64,000 nucleotides of DNA from Pseudomonadota bacterium (GTDB lineage: Bacteria; Pseudomonadota; Gammaproteobacteria; Xanthomonadales; Rhodanobacteraceae), in assembly GCA_021827205.1 (NCBI GenBank), contig JAKAWV010000017.1, forward strand, positions 1 to 64,000, written 5' to 3'. The notes under the pieces are model-generated. The model had not been told where the DNA came from and did no database searches. It was given only the letters and a program-made list of their open reading frames with translations. Made by a program: the position numbers and the translations under genes. Below, piece by piece: positions 10,638 through 21,819 of this stretch (the first letter of the stretch is position 1; each line of letters begins with the position of its first letter).

Positions 10638-10714
10638 CGGGGCGTAGCGCAGCCTGGTAGCGCACCACAATGGGGTTGTGGGGGTCGCGAGTTCGAATCT
10701 CGCCGCCCCGACCA
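10638..10714 (+). tRNA. tRNA-Pro (anticodon GGG)
   Basis: A 77-nt tRNA with encoded 3' CCA. Acceptor stem is CGGGGCG with CGCCCCG; D-stem GCGC/GCGC; anticodon stem CCACA/TGTGG with loop ATGGGGT, so positions 34-36 read GGG; T-arm GCGAG-TTCGAAT-CTCGC. The A32-U38 pair in the loop is the known signature of the proL-type GGG isoacceptor. It reads CCC and CCU proline codons. Confidence 0.98.
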
Positions 10715-10728
10715 GTTCCGGTCATCCT

Positions 10729-10748
10729 GCGGCGCCACTCGGCGCCGC
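10729..10748 (+). terminator. Hairpin after tRNA-Pro, weak terminator candidate
   Basis: A perfect 8-bp stem GCGGCGCC/GGCGCCGC with an ACTC loop begins 15 nt after the tRNA. No real T-run follows (ATGCGTTTGG), so it may be a processing or protective hairpin, or a leaky terminator before the peptidase gene. Confidence 0.35.
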
Positions 10749-10767
10749 ATGCGTTTGGAGCCAGGCC

Positions 10768-11736
10768 ATGTCCAACGAACACGCCGGCGCGCGGCGCACT
10801 CTGTATCCGGAAATCGAGCCCTACGCCACGGGCCAGTTGCAGGTTTCCACGCTGCATGCGCTGTACTACGAGCAGTGCGGCAATCTGCAAGGCAAGCCGG
10901 TGGTGTTCCTGCACGGCGGCCCGGGCGGCGGTTGCAACGCGCGCTGTCGGCAGTTTTTCGATCCGGCGGCTTATCGGATCGTGCTGTTCGACCAGCGCGG
11001 CTGCGGGCGCTCCACGCCGCACGCCGAGCTGCGCGAGAACACCACCTGGGATCTGCTCGCCGACATCGAGCGCCTGCGTGCGCATCTGGGCATCGAGCGG
11101 TGGCAGGTGTTCGGCGGCTCGTGGGGCTCGACGCTGGCGCTGGCCTATGCCGAGGCGCATCCCGAGCACGTCACCGAGCTGGTGTTGCGCGGCATCTTCC
11201 TGCTGCGTCGCTGGGAGCTGGAATGGTTCTACCAGCGGGGTTGCGACGCGCTGTTTCCCGATGCCTGGGAAAAATATCTCGAGCCGATTCCACCCACCGA
11301 GCGCGGCGATCTGATCAGCGCCTACCATCGCCGTCTGACCCACGAGGATGCCGCCGTGCGCCTTGCCGCGGCGCGTGCCTGGTCGGTGTGGGAAGGCGCC
11401 ACCAGTTTTCTGTATCAAGACCCCGCGCACATCGAGTCCAGCGGCGCCGACGCTTTTGCACTGGCCTTTGCGCGCATCGAGTGCCATTACTTTGTCAACG
11501 GCGGGTTTCTCAAGCAAGACGATCAATTGCTGCAGGAGGTTGCCCGCATCCGCCACATCCCGGCGACCGTCGTGCAAGGCCGTTACGACGTGGTCTGCCC
11601 GCTGCGTTCGGCGTGGGACCTGCATCGCGCCTGGCCCGAGGCCATGCTGGAGATCGTGCCTGACGCCGGCCACTCGGCCTTCGAGCCCGGCAACACCGAT
11701 GCGCTGATCCGTGCCACGGACGGCTATCGCGGTTGA
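10768..11736 (+). CDS. pip: Proline iminopeptidase
   Basis: Alpha/beta-hydrolase (peptidase family S33) that releases N-terminal proline from peptides. The 322 aa show the oxyanion segment LHGGPGGG, the nucleophile elbow GGSWGST (Ser near 113), and the catalytic His in DAGHSAFEP near the C-terminus. ATG 10768 has a GGAG SD 7 nt upstream; an earlier in-frame start would lie inside the tRNA. It is immediately downstream of tRNA-Pro, which is probably a coincidence of metabolism rather than a functional link. Confidence 0.95.
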   Translation: MSNEHAGARRTLYPEIEPYATGQLQVSTLHALYYEQCGNLQGKPVVFLHGGPGGGCNARCRQFFDPAAYRIVLFDQRGCGRSTPHAELRENTTWDLLADIERLRAHLGIERWQVFGGSWGSTLALAYAEAHPEHVTELVLRGIFLLRRWELEWFYQRGCDALFPDAWEKYLEPIPPTERGDLISAYHRRLTHEDAAVRLAAARAWSVWEGATSFLYQDPAHIESSGADAFALAFARIECHYFVNGGFLKQDDQLLQEVARIRHIPATVVQGRYDVVCPLRSAWDLHRAWPEAMLEIVPDAGHSAFEPGNTDALIRATDGYRG

Positions 11737-11797
11737 GATGGTCTTTTGCTGTTGCTGGCGCAGATGCGCGGTACTGGCAATGTGTCGTCGCGCGTGG

Positions 11798-12526
11798 TCA
11801 GCGGCCTTCCGAATGGGCCGCGACATCATGGCGCTGCCAGCCATGCTGTCCCATCACTTCCAGCGGGCGGAAGCGGCACTTGTAGTCCATCTTCGGGTGC
11901 CCGGCGATCCAGTAACCGAGATACAAATGCTGCAGGCCGTGCGCGCGGCCGTAGCCGATCTGCTGCAGGATCGCCAGCGTGCCGAGGCCGCGCGCGGCCT
12001 CGGCAGGATCGAACCACGTGTACACGGCGGACAGCGCCGCGCTGCCGACATCGGTCACCGCCACGGCGAGCAGGCGCGTGCCGTCGCGCAATTCGAGAAA
12101 GCGCGTCGGGCTCCAGGTTGCGGCGAGAAAGTCGCGGAAGTCCTCGACCGTGCCCTCGTCCATGCCACCGCCCGGATGCCGCAGCCGCTGATAACGCTGG
12201 TACAGCGCCCAGCGTTCGGGGCTGAAACCGGGCTCGGCATCGTGCCAGTGCAACGCTGCATTGCGGCTCAGGCAGCGGCGCTGGCTGCGATCGGGGCGAA
12301 ATGCATCCAGCGGGATGCGGCAGGCCACGCAGGCCGTGCAGCGCGGACAGTTGGGCCGGTACAAGTGCGGGCCGGCACGGCGGAAGCCGTGCGCCAGCGC
12401 CTGCGGATACAGCGCGGCCAAGCCTTCGAGGCTGGGGTCGAGCACCAGATTGACCGCGGTGCGTCCGTGCCAGTAGCCGCAGGCTTGCGGCAGCGTCTGG
12501 AACAGGCGGACGCGCTCGGTTTGCAT
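11798..12526 (-). CDS. bpt: Aspartate/glutamate leucyltransferase (N-end rule)
   Basis: The 242-aa bacterial protein transferase moves Leu from Leu-tRNA to proteins with N-terminal Asp or Glu, marking them for ClpAP. The N-terminal CGYW motif and the Cys cluster CPRCTACVACRIP (about residues 60-72) match the ATE-family N-domain; the C-domain has a GNAT-like fold ending in YLGYWIAGHPKMDYKCRF. It starts 4 nt after the kbl stop and is therefore probably the last gene of tdh-kbl-bpt. Confidence 0.93.
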   Translation of the reverse strand: MQTERVRLFQTLPQACGYWHGRTAVNLVLDPSLEGLAALYPQALAHGFRRAGPHLYRPNCPRCTACVACRIPLDAFRPDRSQRRCLSRNAALHWHDAEPGFSPERWALYQRYQRLRHPGGGMDEGTVEDFRDFLAATWSPTRFLELRDGTRLLAVAVTDVGSAALSAVYTWFDPAEAARGLGTLAILQQIGYGRAHGLQHLYLGYWIAGHPKMDYKCRFRPLEVMGQHGWQRHDVAAHSEGR

Positions 12527-12530
12527 CGCG

Positions 12531-13730
<1,200 letters not shown>

Positions 13731-13755
13731 GGCGGATTCCTGGTTCGCGCCGAGC

Positions 13756-14790
13756 TCAGTTCCACGAGCACACGACCTTGCCGCAGTTGCCGGCTTCCAT
13801 CAGGTCGAAGCCGCGCTGGAAATCATCGATCGCCACTTGGTGCGTGAGCACCTTCTGCAGCGGGAACCCGGTGAGCAGCATTTGCGTCATCTTGTACCAG
13901 GTCTCATACATGCGTCGGCCATAAATGCCCTGTAGGGCGAGACCCTTGAAGATCACCTTGTCCCAGTCGATGCCGGCGCCCTTGGGCAGGATACCGAGCA
14001 GCGCGATCTTGCCGCCGTGGTACATCACCTCGAGCATGTCGTTGAAGGCGCGCGGGTTGCCGCTCATCTCCAGGCCCACGTCGAAGCCTTCCATGTGCAG
14101 ATCCTTGACCACGTCCGTCAGCGACTGGTTGGCGACGTTGACCACGCGCGTGGCGCCCATGTCGGCGGCCAGCTTGAGGCGATAGTCGTTGACGTCGGTG
14201 ACCACCACGTTGCGCGCGCCGACATGCTTGGCGATGCCGGCGGCGATGATGCCGATCGGGCCGGCGCCGGTGATCAGCACGTCCTCGCCGATCAGGTCGA
14301 ACTCCAGCGCGCAGTGCGCGGCATTGCCGTAGGGATCGAAGAACGCCGCCAGCTCGGAAGGAATCTGATCCGGGATCGGCCACAGGTTGCTCGACGGCAT
14401 GGCGATGTATTCGGCGAAGGCGCCGTTGCGGTTCACGCCGATGCCGATGGTGTGCGGGCACAGGTGCTGGCGCCCGGCGCGGCAGTTGCGGCACATGCCG
14501 CAGACGATGTGGCCCTCGGCGCTGACGCGCTGGCCGAGGCTGTAACCCCTGACGCCCGCGCCGATCTCGACGATGCGACCGACGAACTCGTGGCCGATCA
14601 CCAGGCCGGGCTTGATCACGCGTTGCGACCACTCGTCCCACTTGTAGATGTGCAGGTCGGTGCCACAGATGGCGGTCTTCTCCAGCTTGATCAGCACCTC
14701 GTTGGGGCCGATCACGGGCAGCGGCACCTGTTCCATCCAGATGCCCTTGGCGGGCTCGCGCTTGACCAGCGCGCGCATGGTCTGCGGCAT
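13756..14790 (-). CDS. tdh: L-threonine 3-dehydrogenase
   Basis: Zinc-dependent medium-chain dehydrogenase that oxidises threonine to 2-amino-3-ketobutyrate with NAD. The 344 aa show the catalytic zinc site (TAICGTDLH near residue 40, GHEFVGR), the structural zinc cysteines [15 protein letters not shown] near residues 97-111, and the Rossmann segment [17 protein letters not shown] precedes ATG 14790 at a good distance; a second in-frame ATG four codons later is also possible. It is the first gene of tdh-kbl-bpt. Confidence 0.97.
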   Translation of the reverse strand: MPQTMRALVKREPAKGIWMEQVPLPVIGPNEVLIKLEKTAICGTDLHIYKWDEWSQRVIKPGLVIGHEFVGRIVEIGAGVRGYSLGQRVSAEGHIVCGMCRNCRAGRQHLCPHTIGIGVNRNGAFAEYIAMPSSNLWPIPDQIPSELAAFFDPYGNAAHCALEFDLIGEDVLITGAGPIGIIAAGIAKHVGARNVVVTDVNDYRLKLAADMGATRVVNVANQSLTDVVKDLHMEGFDVGLEMSGNPRAFNDMLEVMYHGGKIALLGILPKGAGIDWDKVIFKGLALQGIYGRRMYETWYKMTQMLLTGFPLQKVLTHQVAIDDFQRGFDLMEAGNCGKVVCSWN

Positions 14791-14889
14791 CGGAACACTC
14801 CAGCGTAAAAGCGTGATTATAGGCGTGCGCGAACCCGGCCACGGGGTGTGGATTGCAGTCAGCGTTCAAGCCATGGGCGGAGCGGTCAA

Positions 14890-15327
14890 TTACGCTGCAG
14901 TGGCCGTGGGATCAACGTCGACCAAGGGCAGTCCCAGCGCATGCGCCGCCTGCTCCAGCGCGCGGCCCCAGCGTTGTTCCACGCTTTCGCGGCTGCCCGG
15001 GCGCATGCGCACGATGCGCGTGATCACCTGTTGCTGCAGCACGCCGCGCAATTGCTCGGCTGACGGTTCTGCGAGGACGCAACCGTCGATCATCAGGCCG
15101 TGACTTTGCGCCATGCGCGACATGTTGATCAGATCATCCGCCACACGGTCGCTGGGCAGGGGCGCCCAGCCCGGCGTGCTGCTTTTGGGTGCGCTCTCGC
15201 AGGCGCCCACGATGTACAGCACGCAGTGTTTTTCCGCTGCGATGCGCAGCGCTTCAAGAAACAGCCGCTCGCCGCTGCGCGCGCGGTCATAGAGCATGAG
15301 GATCTTGCCGGGGCTTGCCTGATTCAT
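14890..15327 (-). CDS. Unknown small protein, USP/Rossmann-like
   Basis: A 145-aa protein of unknown function. It opens with a hydrophobic beta strand and a nucleotide-type fold pattern (GKILMLYDRARSGERLFLEA, then CVLYIVGAC) that resembles universal stress proteins, but the ATP-binding GxxGxxS pattern of that family is not evident. It has no signal peptide or membrane segment. ATG 15327 is supported by an AGGAG SD 8 nt upstream. It stands alone, in tandem after the VanY-like gene. The family call is tentative. Confidence 0.6.
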   Translation of the reverse strand: MNQASPGKILMLYDRARSGERLFLEALRIAAEKHCVLYIVGACESAPKSSTPGWAPLPSDRVADDLINMSRMAQSHGLMIDGCVLAEPSAEQLRGVLQQQVITRIVRMRPGSRESVEQRWGRALEQAAHALGLPLVDVDPTATAA

Positions 15328-15558
15328 GATGGTTGCTCCTGGTTGCCTGCAACGACAAACACGATATGCACCAGCACACACCCTGGGGCAGGCATCATCA
15401 GCCGAACGGTACGCGACGGAGCGAATGCCGTCGCCATTGGCCTGCATGCATGGCCGACGCGCACTGCCGTGCACAATGCATTGGTTCCGCGCAAGCCGCG
15501 CTGGAGCAGGCGCCAAGCATGGTTTCACACGCCGCATAAACTTTGCGTGAAGGACATT

Positions 15559-16278
15559 TCAGCGCGCCCGATGCGCGTGCCAGCACCAGTGCCATGGCTC
15601 GTAGGCGATGCCGTGGCGGTTGCCACGCGGGTAGGACAGCGCGAAGCCGTAATTGCGCGCGTGGTCTCGCAACCAGGCAAATGCGGGCGTTTGCTCGAAC
15701 GCCTCTTCCAGCATCGTGCTGCCGGGACTGGTCAGATCCAACGCGCGCCCGCTGTGATGTTCGCTGTAGCCGGGGGCGGCGCTGACCGCGAGGATCGCGG
15801 CCATGTCCTGTCCACGCTCGCATTTACGCCTGATGATGCCCAGTTGGTACTCGCAGGAACGCCAGGCCGAGACCACCTGCAATTCAATGCCATCATGCAT
15901 CGCCGCCCGGCGCATGCGCAGGAACGCCGCGGCCGCGCGCGGGCGTAGCCAGGCGGGACGCTGCTGGACGTCGAGACCGATGGATTGCAGCCGCGCCGGT
16001 TCGCGCTGCGGACGCAGCGAGCGCGCGTGACCGTAATCAACCGGTATGCCCAAGGCTTGCGCGGCGCGCATGGCGCGCGCGCGCGCGCCGACGCCGAGGG
16101 TCGCGGGAGGAGGGGTGCGCAGCATGCGTGAATGATGGCGCATCAGTGAGGAATCCGACACCCAGCGCCGTGCGATCAAGCTCTCCGCGATCGGCAGCAT
16201 GCGCGCGGCGCGGAAGCATGCGGTGCATTCTGCCCGCATGCAGTCCGTCGCATTCGCGATGCGCGCAGGACATGGCAC
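15559..16278 (-). CDS. M15-family D-alanyl-D-alanine carboxypeptidase (VanY-like)
   Basis: Up to 239 aa. The C-terminal half has the LAS/M15B zinc peptidase signature: QVVSAWRSCEYQ, then SEHHSGRALDL (the SxHxxGxAxD zinc motif) and a final YEPWHWCWH that supplies the third His. Such enzymes trim D-Ala or cut stem peptides in the periplasm. The start is uncertain: ATG 16278 has GGGG upstream, but ATGs at codons 14, 27 and 46 are alternatives. The N-terminus shows no convincing signal peptide, which is odd for this family and suggests a mis-set start or another export route. Confidence 0.8.
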   Translation of the reverse strand: MPCPARIANATDCMRAECTACFRAARMLPIAESLIARRWVSDSSLMRHHSRMLRTPPPATLGVGARARAMRAAQALGIPVDYGHARSLRPQREPARLQSIGLDVQQRPAWLRPRAAAAFLRMRRAAMHDGIELQVVSAWRSCEYQLGIIRRKCERGQDMAAILAVSAAPGYSEHHSGRALDLTSPGSTMLEEAFEQTPAFAWLRDHARNYGFALSYPRGNRHGIAYEPWHWCWHAHRAR

Positions 16279-16315
16279 CCCGCCATGCGGGGCGCCTCGA
16301 AAAGCCGTGCCGAGG

Positions 16316-16744
16316 TCAGGTGCTGTTGGGGCGCAGGAAGAAGCCGGCGATCTGGCCCCGCGCGTTGCAAGCCACCTGCGCGTCGAGTGCGGTCTTGGTG
16401 AACTGCATCGGCGTGATCACCACGTTGATGCCGTTGACCTTCAGGATGCGCGCGCTGCTCTGTGCCTTGTACTTTCCAAAGTTGCTTTGCACTTCGCCCC
16501 ACAGCTCGGACAGCTTGGCGGGAGGTAGTGCCGTGCGCATGTCGGTATCAAAGGCGTGCGCAGCGGCCTTGCTGTCGCCTCTGACCAGAGCGTTCAGCAT
16601 GTGTTGCGCCAGTGCGCGGCACTGCGCGCCGTCCGCGCTGTCCGCGGCGCGTGCGCCGGGCACTGCCATGCACGCCGCGCACAGCAGCAGGGCCAGTGCT
16701 GCCGAGGTCTTGCCGAAGTGCTTGAGATCCGTGCTTGCCGTCAT
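16316..16744 (-). CDS. Secreted DUF3887-like protein
   Basis: A 142-aa protein with an N-terminal signal peptide (hydrophobic ALALLLCAACMAVPG, cleavage after GARA near residue 33). The mature part (QHMLNALVRGDSKAAAHAFD, then NGINVVITPMQF and an FLRP end) has the SnoaL/NTF2-like layout seen in DUF3887 proteins. Function is unknown; it is probably periplasmic. The Cys at residue 25 within LLCAAC could suggest a lipobox, but the better match is a signal peptidase I site. Monocistronic by position. Confidence 0.7.
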   Translation of the reverse strand: MTASTDLKHFGKTSAALALLLCAACMAVPGARAADSADGAQCRALAQHMLNALVRGDSKAAAHAFDTDMRTALPPAKLSELWGEVQSNFGKYKAQSSARILKVNGINVVITPMQFTKTALDAQVACNARGQIAGFFLRPNST

Positions 16745-16923
16745 CGCGGGCTCCCATCAGAAACCGGACACATGCGCTGCGTGCGAACGTTACCGCCGAG
16801 TGCTCTGCGACAATTCGCCGCGTGCTTGAAACTTACGCTGCACGTATGTAGCCCGCAAGGCTTTCTTGCATTGCGCAGCAACATCATCTGTATCTGATAT
16901 GCGCGTTGGCATTGACACACGGT

Positions 16924-19900
16924 TCAGCCGATGGCGGGGTCCAGCGCTTCCAGCAGCGCGTGCGCGAAGGCGATACGCGCTTCCGCCGTGGCCAATTCGC
17001 GCGTGATGCGTAGCTTGTCCTGTCCATCGAGGCGATAGACCATCGGCTCGCGCTGGATCATGCGGATCACCTTGCGCGGATCGATCGCGGGTTGCGCGCG
17101 GAATTGCAGGCGCCCGCCGGATTCGCCCAATTCAAGCTTGCGCACGCCCAGCGCATTGGCCGTCAGCTTCAACTCGGCGGCCGCGAACAGATCGCGCGTC
17201 GGCTGCGGCAACAGGCCGAAGCGGTCGATCATCTCCACTTGCAACTCGCGCAGTGCGGCCGGCGTGGTGGTGCTGGCGATGCGCTTGTACAGGGTCAGGC
17301 GCGCGTGCACGTCGGGCAGATAGTCATCCGGGATCAGCAGCGGCGTGTGCAGCACGATCTCGGCCTCGTGCTCGGCATTGAAGCTGTAATCGGGCACCTT
17401 GCCCTGACGCAGCGCGCGCACTGCACGCTCCAGCAGCTCGGTGTACAGGGTGAAACCAATCGCCTCGATCTGGCCGGATTGCTCTTCACCCAGCAGCTCG
17501 CCGGCACCGCGAATTTCCATGTCGTGCGTGGCCAGGGTGAAACCGGCGCCCAGCTCCTCCAGCGCGGCCAGCGCGGTCAGGCGTTTTTCGGCGTCGCCGC
17601 TCAGTGCGGCGCGTTCGGGCACGATCAGATAGGCATACGCGCGGTGATGCGAGCGCCCCACGCGACCGCGCAACTGGTGCAACTGCGCGAGGCCGAACTT
17701 GTCGGCGCGGTTGACCAGAATGGTGTTGGCGCTGGGAATATCGATGCCGGACTCGATGATCGTGGTGCACACCAGCGTGTTGAAGCGCTGGCGGTGGAAA
17801 TCGAGCATCACGTTTTCCAGTTCGCGCTCCGGCATCTGGCCGTGGGCGATGCGAATGCGCGCTTCCGGCACCAACTCGGCCAGCTCGCGCTGCATGCGCT
17901 CGATGCTGTCGACCTCGTTGTGCAGAAAATAAATCTGTCCGCCGCGCGCCAGCTCGCGTTGAAACGCTTCGCGGAGCAGCGCCGCGTCCCATGGCGTGAT
18001 CACGGTTTTCACCGCCAGACGCTGTGACGGCGGCGTGGCGATGATGGACAGATCGCGCATGCCCATCATCGCCATGTTCAGCGTGCGCGGAATCGGCGTG
18101 GCGGTCAGCGTAAGCAGGTCGACCTCGGCACGCAGGCGCTTGAGCTGTTCCTTGTGGCGCACGCCGAAGCGGTGCTCCTCGTCGACGATCACCAGTCCGA
18201 GCCGGTCGAAGCGCACATCGGCCTGCAGCAGGCGATGCGTGCCGATGATGATGTCGATCTCGCCGCACGCGAGGCGCTGCAATGCCGTGAGTGCAGCGCC
18301 GCGGGACTGGAAGCGCGTCAGCGCCTCGATGCGGATCGGCCAGTCGGCCATGCGGTCGCGGAAATTCTGCCAGTGCTGCTGCGCCAGCAGCGTGGTCGGC
18401 ACAAGCACCGCCACCTGGCGCCCGGCCAGCGCGGCCACGAACGCCGCGCGCAGCGCCACTTCGGTTTTGCCAAAGCCGACATCGCCGCAGACCACGCGAT
18501 CCATCGGCGCCGGGGCAGCCATATCGGCGAGCACGGCCTCGATCGCGGTGTGCTGATCGGGGGTTTCCTCGAAGCGGAAGCTGGCGGCGAACTGCGCGTA
18601 CAAAGCCGGATCGGCGCGCAGTTCGGCGCCGCTGCGCGCCGCGCGCTGGGCGTGCAGGCCGAGCAGTTCGGCCGCGGCATCGCGCACCTTTTCGGCGGCC
18701 TTGCGCTTGACGCGCTCCCAGGTGTCGCCGCCGAGGCTGTGCAGCGGCGCCAGTTCGGGCGCGGCGCCGCTGTAGCGGCTGATCAGCCCGAGTTGCGCCA
18801 CCGGCACGTAGAGCTTGTCACCCTTGGCATACTCCAGCGCCAGAAACTCGCCGGCGCTGCCGCCGACATCCAGCGTGATCAGCCCGAGATAGCGGCCGAC
18901 GCCGTGATCAACATGCACGATCGGCGCGCCGATGCTCAGCTCGGTCAGATCGCGCAGCACCGCCTCGGGATCGCGCGCCGCGCCGCGTCGGCGCGTGCGC
19001 TCCTGACGCACGCGCTCGCCGACCAGCTCCTGTTCGCTGAGCACGGTGATGCCGGCCCGCGGCAGGCTGAAGCCGGCGCTGAGCGCGGCCACGCTCAGGG
19101 CGAGGCGAGGCGCCGGTTGTACGGGCACCTGCGCGTCGCGCCAGGCCAGCAACGCGGGCCAGTCGGCCAGCGTCTCGGCGTTGAGCGCGGTCGTGGTCAG
19201 CAGTTCGCGCAGCATTTCGCGGCGCCCCGGTGAATCAGCAGCCAGCAGCACGCAGCCGCGCAGACCCTGCAGCAGGGTTTGCAGCATTTGCGCGGGATTG
19301 GCGTGCGCTGCGGCCTGCACTTGCGGCGCGGCGCCGATGTCCAGCGCCTGCGCGTGCGCGGCATCGGCGGTGCACAGCTCGACGCGGCGGCTGCGATTGA
19401 GCTGTTCGCGCAGCGCCTGCGGCGCTAGATACAGCTCGGCCGGCGGCAGGATCGGGCGTTCGATATCGTGTGCGCGCTGCGCATGGCGCGCTTCGGTCTG
19501 CTGCCAGAAACGCTCGGCCGCGTCCAGCGCCGGCTCGGCCAGCACGAAGATCGCGCGCGCCGGCAGATAGTCAAACAGCGTTTCGGTGGCCTCGAAGAAC
19601 AACGGCAGGTAGTACTCGATACCGGCCGGTGTGCTGCCCTCGCGTAGATCCTGGTACACCGGGCAATGACGCACGTCGATCGGAAAACGCTCGCGCAGGC
19701 GTGCGCGGAAGCCGCGCACGGCCTCTTCGGTGAGCGGAAACTCGCGTGCCGGCAGCAGGTCGATGCGTTGCAAGGTCTGCAGCGAACGCTGGGTTTCGAC
19801 ATCGAAGCTGCGCAACGAGTCGATTTCATCATCGAGCAGCTCGATGCGGTAGGGCAGCGGCGCGCCGCTGGGATAGATGTCCAGTACCGCGCCGCGCAGC

Positions 19901-20424
19901 GCGAACTCGCCCGGATCACCCACTTGCGCCACGCGCCGGTAGCCGCTGGATTGCAGGCGCCGCGTCTCGGTTTCCAGATCGAGCTTCTGGCCGCGCGCCA
20001 GTTGCAGACCGGACTGCGCCAGATAGCTGCGTGGCGCCAGACGCTGCATCAGCGTGGCCACCGGCAGCACCAGCACGCCGCGCATGCAGCCCGGCAGGCG
20101 GTGCAGCGTGGCGATGCGCTGCGCGACGATCTCGCCATGCGGCGAGAACAGCTCGTAGGGCAGGATTTCCCAGTCGGGCAGCGCCAGGATCGGCAGGTCG
20201 CCGGCGAATACCGCCAGATCGTGTTCCAGCGTCAGCGCGGCTGCGCTGTCGGCGGTGATCGCCACCAAGGGCGCATCGCTGCCGCGCGCGGCCTCGCACA
20301 GCGCCAGCGCCAGACCGGCGCCGGGCGGCCGCACCCAGCGCCGCCACTGGCGCGCATCGGCGGGCAGCGGTGGTGTAGTCAGCAGAGACGTGGGGGACGC
20401 GGGCGCGGTCGGCAAATCGGGCAT
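16924..20424 (-). CDS. mfd: Transcription-repair coupling factor
   Basis: A 1166-aa ATP-dependent translocase that removes RNA polymerase stalled at DNA lesions and recruits UvrA. Order of domains: UvrB-homology region (about 1-350), RNA-polymerase-interacting domain (about 480-560), RecG-like helicase lobes with Walker A GDVGFGKTE near residue 646 and Walker B DEEH, TRG motif with RGRVGRSHHRAYAYL, and the C-terminal autoinhibitory D7 domain. Length is standard. It is flanked by a 178-nt gap downstream and the dihydroorotase gene 57 nt upstream on the same strand. Confidence 0.98.
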   Translation of the reverse strand: MPDLPTAPASPTSLLTTPPLPADARQWRRWVRPPGAGLALALCEAARGSDAPLVAITADSAAALTLEHDLAVFAGDLPILALPDWEILPYELFSPHGEIVAQRIATLHRLPGCMRGVLVLPVATLMQRLAPRSYLAQSGLQLARGQKLDLETETRRLQSSGYRRVAQVGDPGEFALRGAVLDIYPSGAPLPYRIELLDDEIDSLRSFDVETQRSLQTLQRIDLLPAREFPLTEEAVRGFRARLRERFPIDVRHCPVYQDLREGSTPAGIEYYLPLFFEATETLFDYLPARAIFVLAEPALDAAERFWQQTEARHAQRAHDIERPILPPAELYLAPQALREQLNRSRRVELCTADAAHAQALDIGAAPQVQAAAHANPAQMLQTLLQGLRGCVLLAADSPGRREMLRELLTTTALNAETLADWPALLAWRDAQVPVQPAPRLALSVAALSAGFSLPRAGITVLSEQELVGERVRQERTRRRGAARDPEAVLRDLTELSIGAPIVHVDHGVGRYLGLITLDVGGSAGEFLALEYAKGDKLYVPVAQLGLISRYSGAAPELAPLHSLGGDTWERVKRKAAEKVRDAAAELLGLHAQRAARSGAELRADPALYAQFAASFRFEETPDQHTAIEAVLADMAAPAPMDRVVCGDVGFGKTEVALRAAFVAALAGRQVAVLVPTTLLAQQHWQNFRDRMADWPIRIEALTRFQSRGAALTALQRLACGEIDIIIGTHRLLQADVRFDRLGLVIVDEEHRFGVRHKEQLKRLRAEVDLLTLTATPIPRTLNMAMMGMRDLSIIATPPSQRLAVKTVITPWDAALLREAFQRELARGGQIYFLHNEVDSIERMQRELAELVPEARIRIAHGQMPERELENVMLDFHRQRFNTLVCTTIIESGIDIPSANTILVNRADKFGLAQLHQLRGRVGRSHHRAYAYLIVPERAALSGDAEKRLTALAALEELGAGFTLATHDMEIRGAGELLGEEQSGQIEAIGFTLYTELLERAVRALRQGKVPDYSFNAEHEAEIVLHTPLLIPDDYLPDVHARLTLYKRIASTTTPAALRELQVEMIDRFGLLPQPTRDLFAAAELKLTANALGVRKLELGESGGRLQFRAQPAIDPRKVIRMIQREPMVYRLDGQDKLRITRELATAEARIAFAHALLEALDPAIG

Positions 20425-20481
20425 GAGGTGATGCGCAAAGACCGCGATTTTAACCCGCCGCGTCCTTGGCCCGACACGTCA

Positions 20482-21819
20482 TCAACGCGCGAAAGCCAGG
20501 CGTTGCCCGCGCACGCTGTCCAGCACCTGCGTGCCGTCGAAAGCCATGCCGCCATTGACGAAGGTGGCCGCGATCGAGCTGCGAAACATTTCCCCCTCGA
20601 ATGGCGACCAGCCGCACTTGGACAGGATCTCGGTGCGCGCCACGGCATGGGGCCGGGCCGGATCGACCAGCACCAGATCGGCGTGATAGCCCTCGCGCAG
20701 AAAGCCGCGCTGGTGCACATCGAAGCGCAGCGCCGGCGCGTGACATACCGCCTCGACCACTCGTTCGAGCGTGAGTTGGCCGTCGAACACGCGCTCCAGC
20801 GCCACCTGCAGCGCGTACTGCACCAGCGGCAGGCCGGACGGCGCGTGATCGTAATCCTGCGCCTTCTCGCTTTCCAGATGCGGGGCGTGATCGGTGGCCA
20901 GCACGTCGATGCGCCCCTCGGCCAAGGCCTGGGTGATCGCGGCGCGATCGGCGGCGGTCTTGATCGCGGGGTTGCACTTGATGCGATTGCCCATGCGCGC
21001 GTAATCGGCATCGCAGAAGTGCAGGTAATGCACGCAGGTCTCGGCGGTGATCTGTTTGCCCTGGACCGGGCCCGGCGCGAACAGCGCCAGTTCGTCGGCG
21101 GTGGAGATGTGCAGCACATGCAGGCGCGTACCGTGACGCCGTGCCAGCGAGATCGCCAGCGTGGTGGACTTCAGACAAGCCTCGCGCGAGCGGATCAACG
21201 GATGCTCGCCAATCGGAATGTTCGCACCGTAGCGCGCGCGCGCGGCGGCGAGGTTGGCCTCGATCATCGGCGTGTCCTCGCAGTGCGTGATCACCGGCAC
21301 GCGTGTCTCCGCGAAGATGCCATCCAGCGTGGCCGGATCGTCCACCAGCATGTTGCCGGTGGACGCGCCCATGAACACCTTCACGCCCGGCGCGCTGCGC
21401 GGGTCGAGGCGCTTGATGTGCTCGAGATTGTCGTTGCTGGCACCCATGTAGAACCCGTAGTTGGCGCGGCTGGCCTCGGCGGCGCGCGCGTACTTGGCCT
21501 CCAGCAGCGCCGCGTCCAGCGCCGGCGGGCGCGTGTTGGGCATGTCCATGAAGCTGGTGATGCCGCCGGCGACGCAGGCGCGCGACTCGTGCTCGATGTC
21601 GGCCTTGTGCGTCAGCCCCGGCTCGCGGAAGTGCACTTGGTCGTCGATCATGCCCGGCAGCAGCCAACGTCCGCGTGCTTCCAGTACCTGCTCGCCGGGT
21701 TCGGCGGCGAGACCGGGCGCGATGCGCGCGATGCGTCCGTCGCGCACGCGCACATCGGCGTGCCAGCGGCGGCCCTCGTTGACCAATTCGGCGTCACGGA
21801 TCAGCCAGCGTTCGCTCAT
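20482..21819 (-). CDS. pyrC: Dihydroorotase, DDQVH subgroup
   Basis: Amidohydrolase-superfamily enzyme that closes carbamoyl-aspartate to dihydroorotate in pyrimidine synthesis. The 445 aa include [16 protein letters not shown], in which the first His of the usual DxHxH metal motif is Gln. [11 protein letters not shown] holds the Lys expected to be carbamylated. Other metal ligands are in THCED, HISTADE and ATDHAPH. The C-terminal [12 protein letters not shown] is characteristic of the subgroup shared with Bacteroidetes and xanthomonads. ATG 21819 lies inside the 3' end of yidD (26-nt overlap), so translation is likely coupled. Confidence 0.92.
   Translation of the reverse strand: MSERWLIRDAELVNEGRRWHADVRVRDGRIARIAPGLAAEPGEQVLEARGRWLLPGMIDDQVHFREPGLTHKADIEHESRACVAGGITSFMDMPNTRPPALDAALLEAKYARAAEASRANYGFYMGASNDNLEHIKRLDPRSAPGVKVFMGASTGNMLVDDPATLDGIFAETRVPVITHCEDTPMIEANLAAARARYGANIPIGEHPLIRSREACLKSTTLAISLARRHGTRLHVLHISTADELALFAPGPVQGKQITAETCVHYLHFCDADYARMGNRIKCNPAIKTAADRAAITQALAEGRIDVLATDHAPHLESEKAQDYDHAPSGLPLVQYALQVALERVFDGQLTLERVVEAVCHAPALRFDVHQRGFLREGYHADLVLVDPARPHAVARTEILSKCGWSPFEGEMFRSSIAATFVNGGMAFDGTQVLDSVRGQRLAFAR

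Noticed and set aside
16274-16296. Terminator between the DUF3887-like and VanY-like genes
   Set aside because: The GC hairpin around 16285 has no T-run on the minus strand and overlaps a likely start region.
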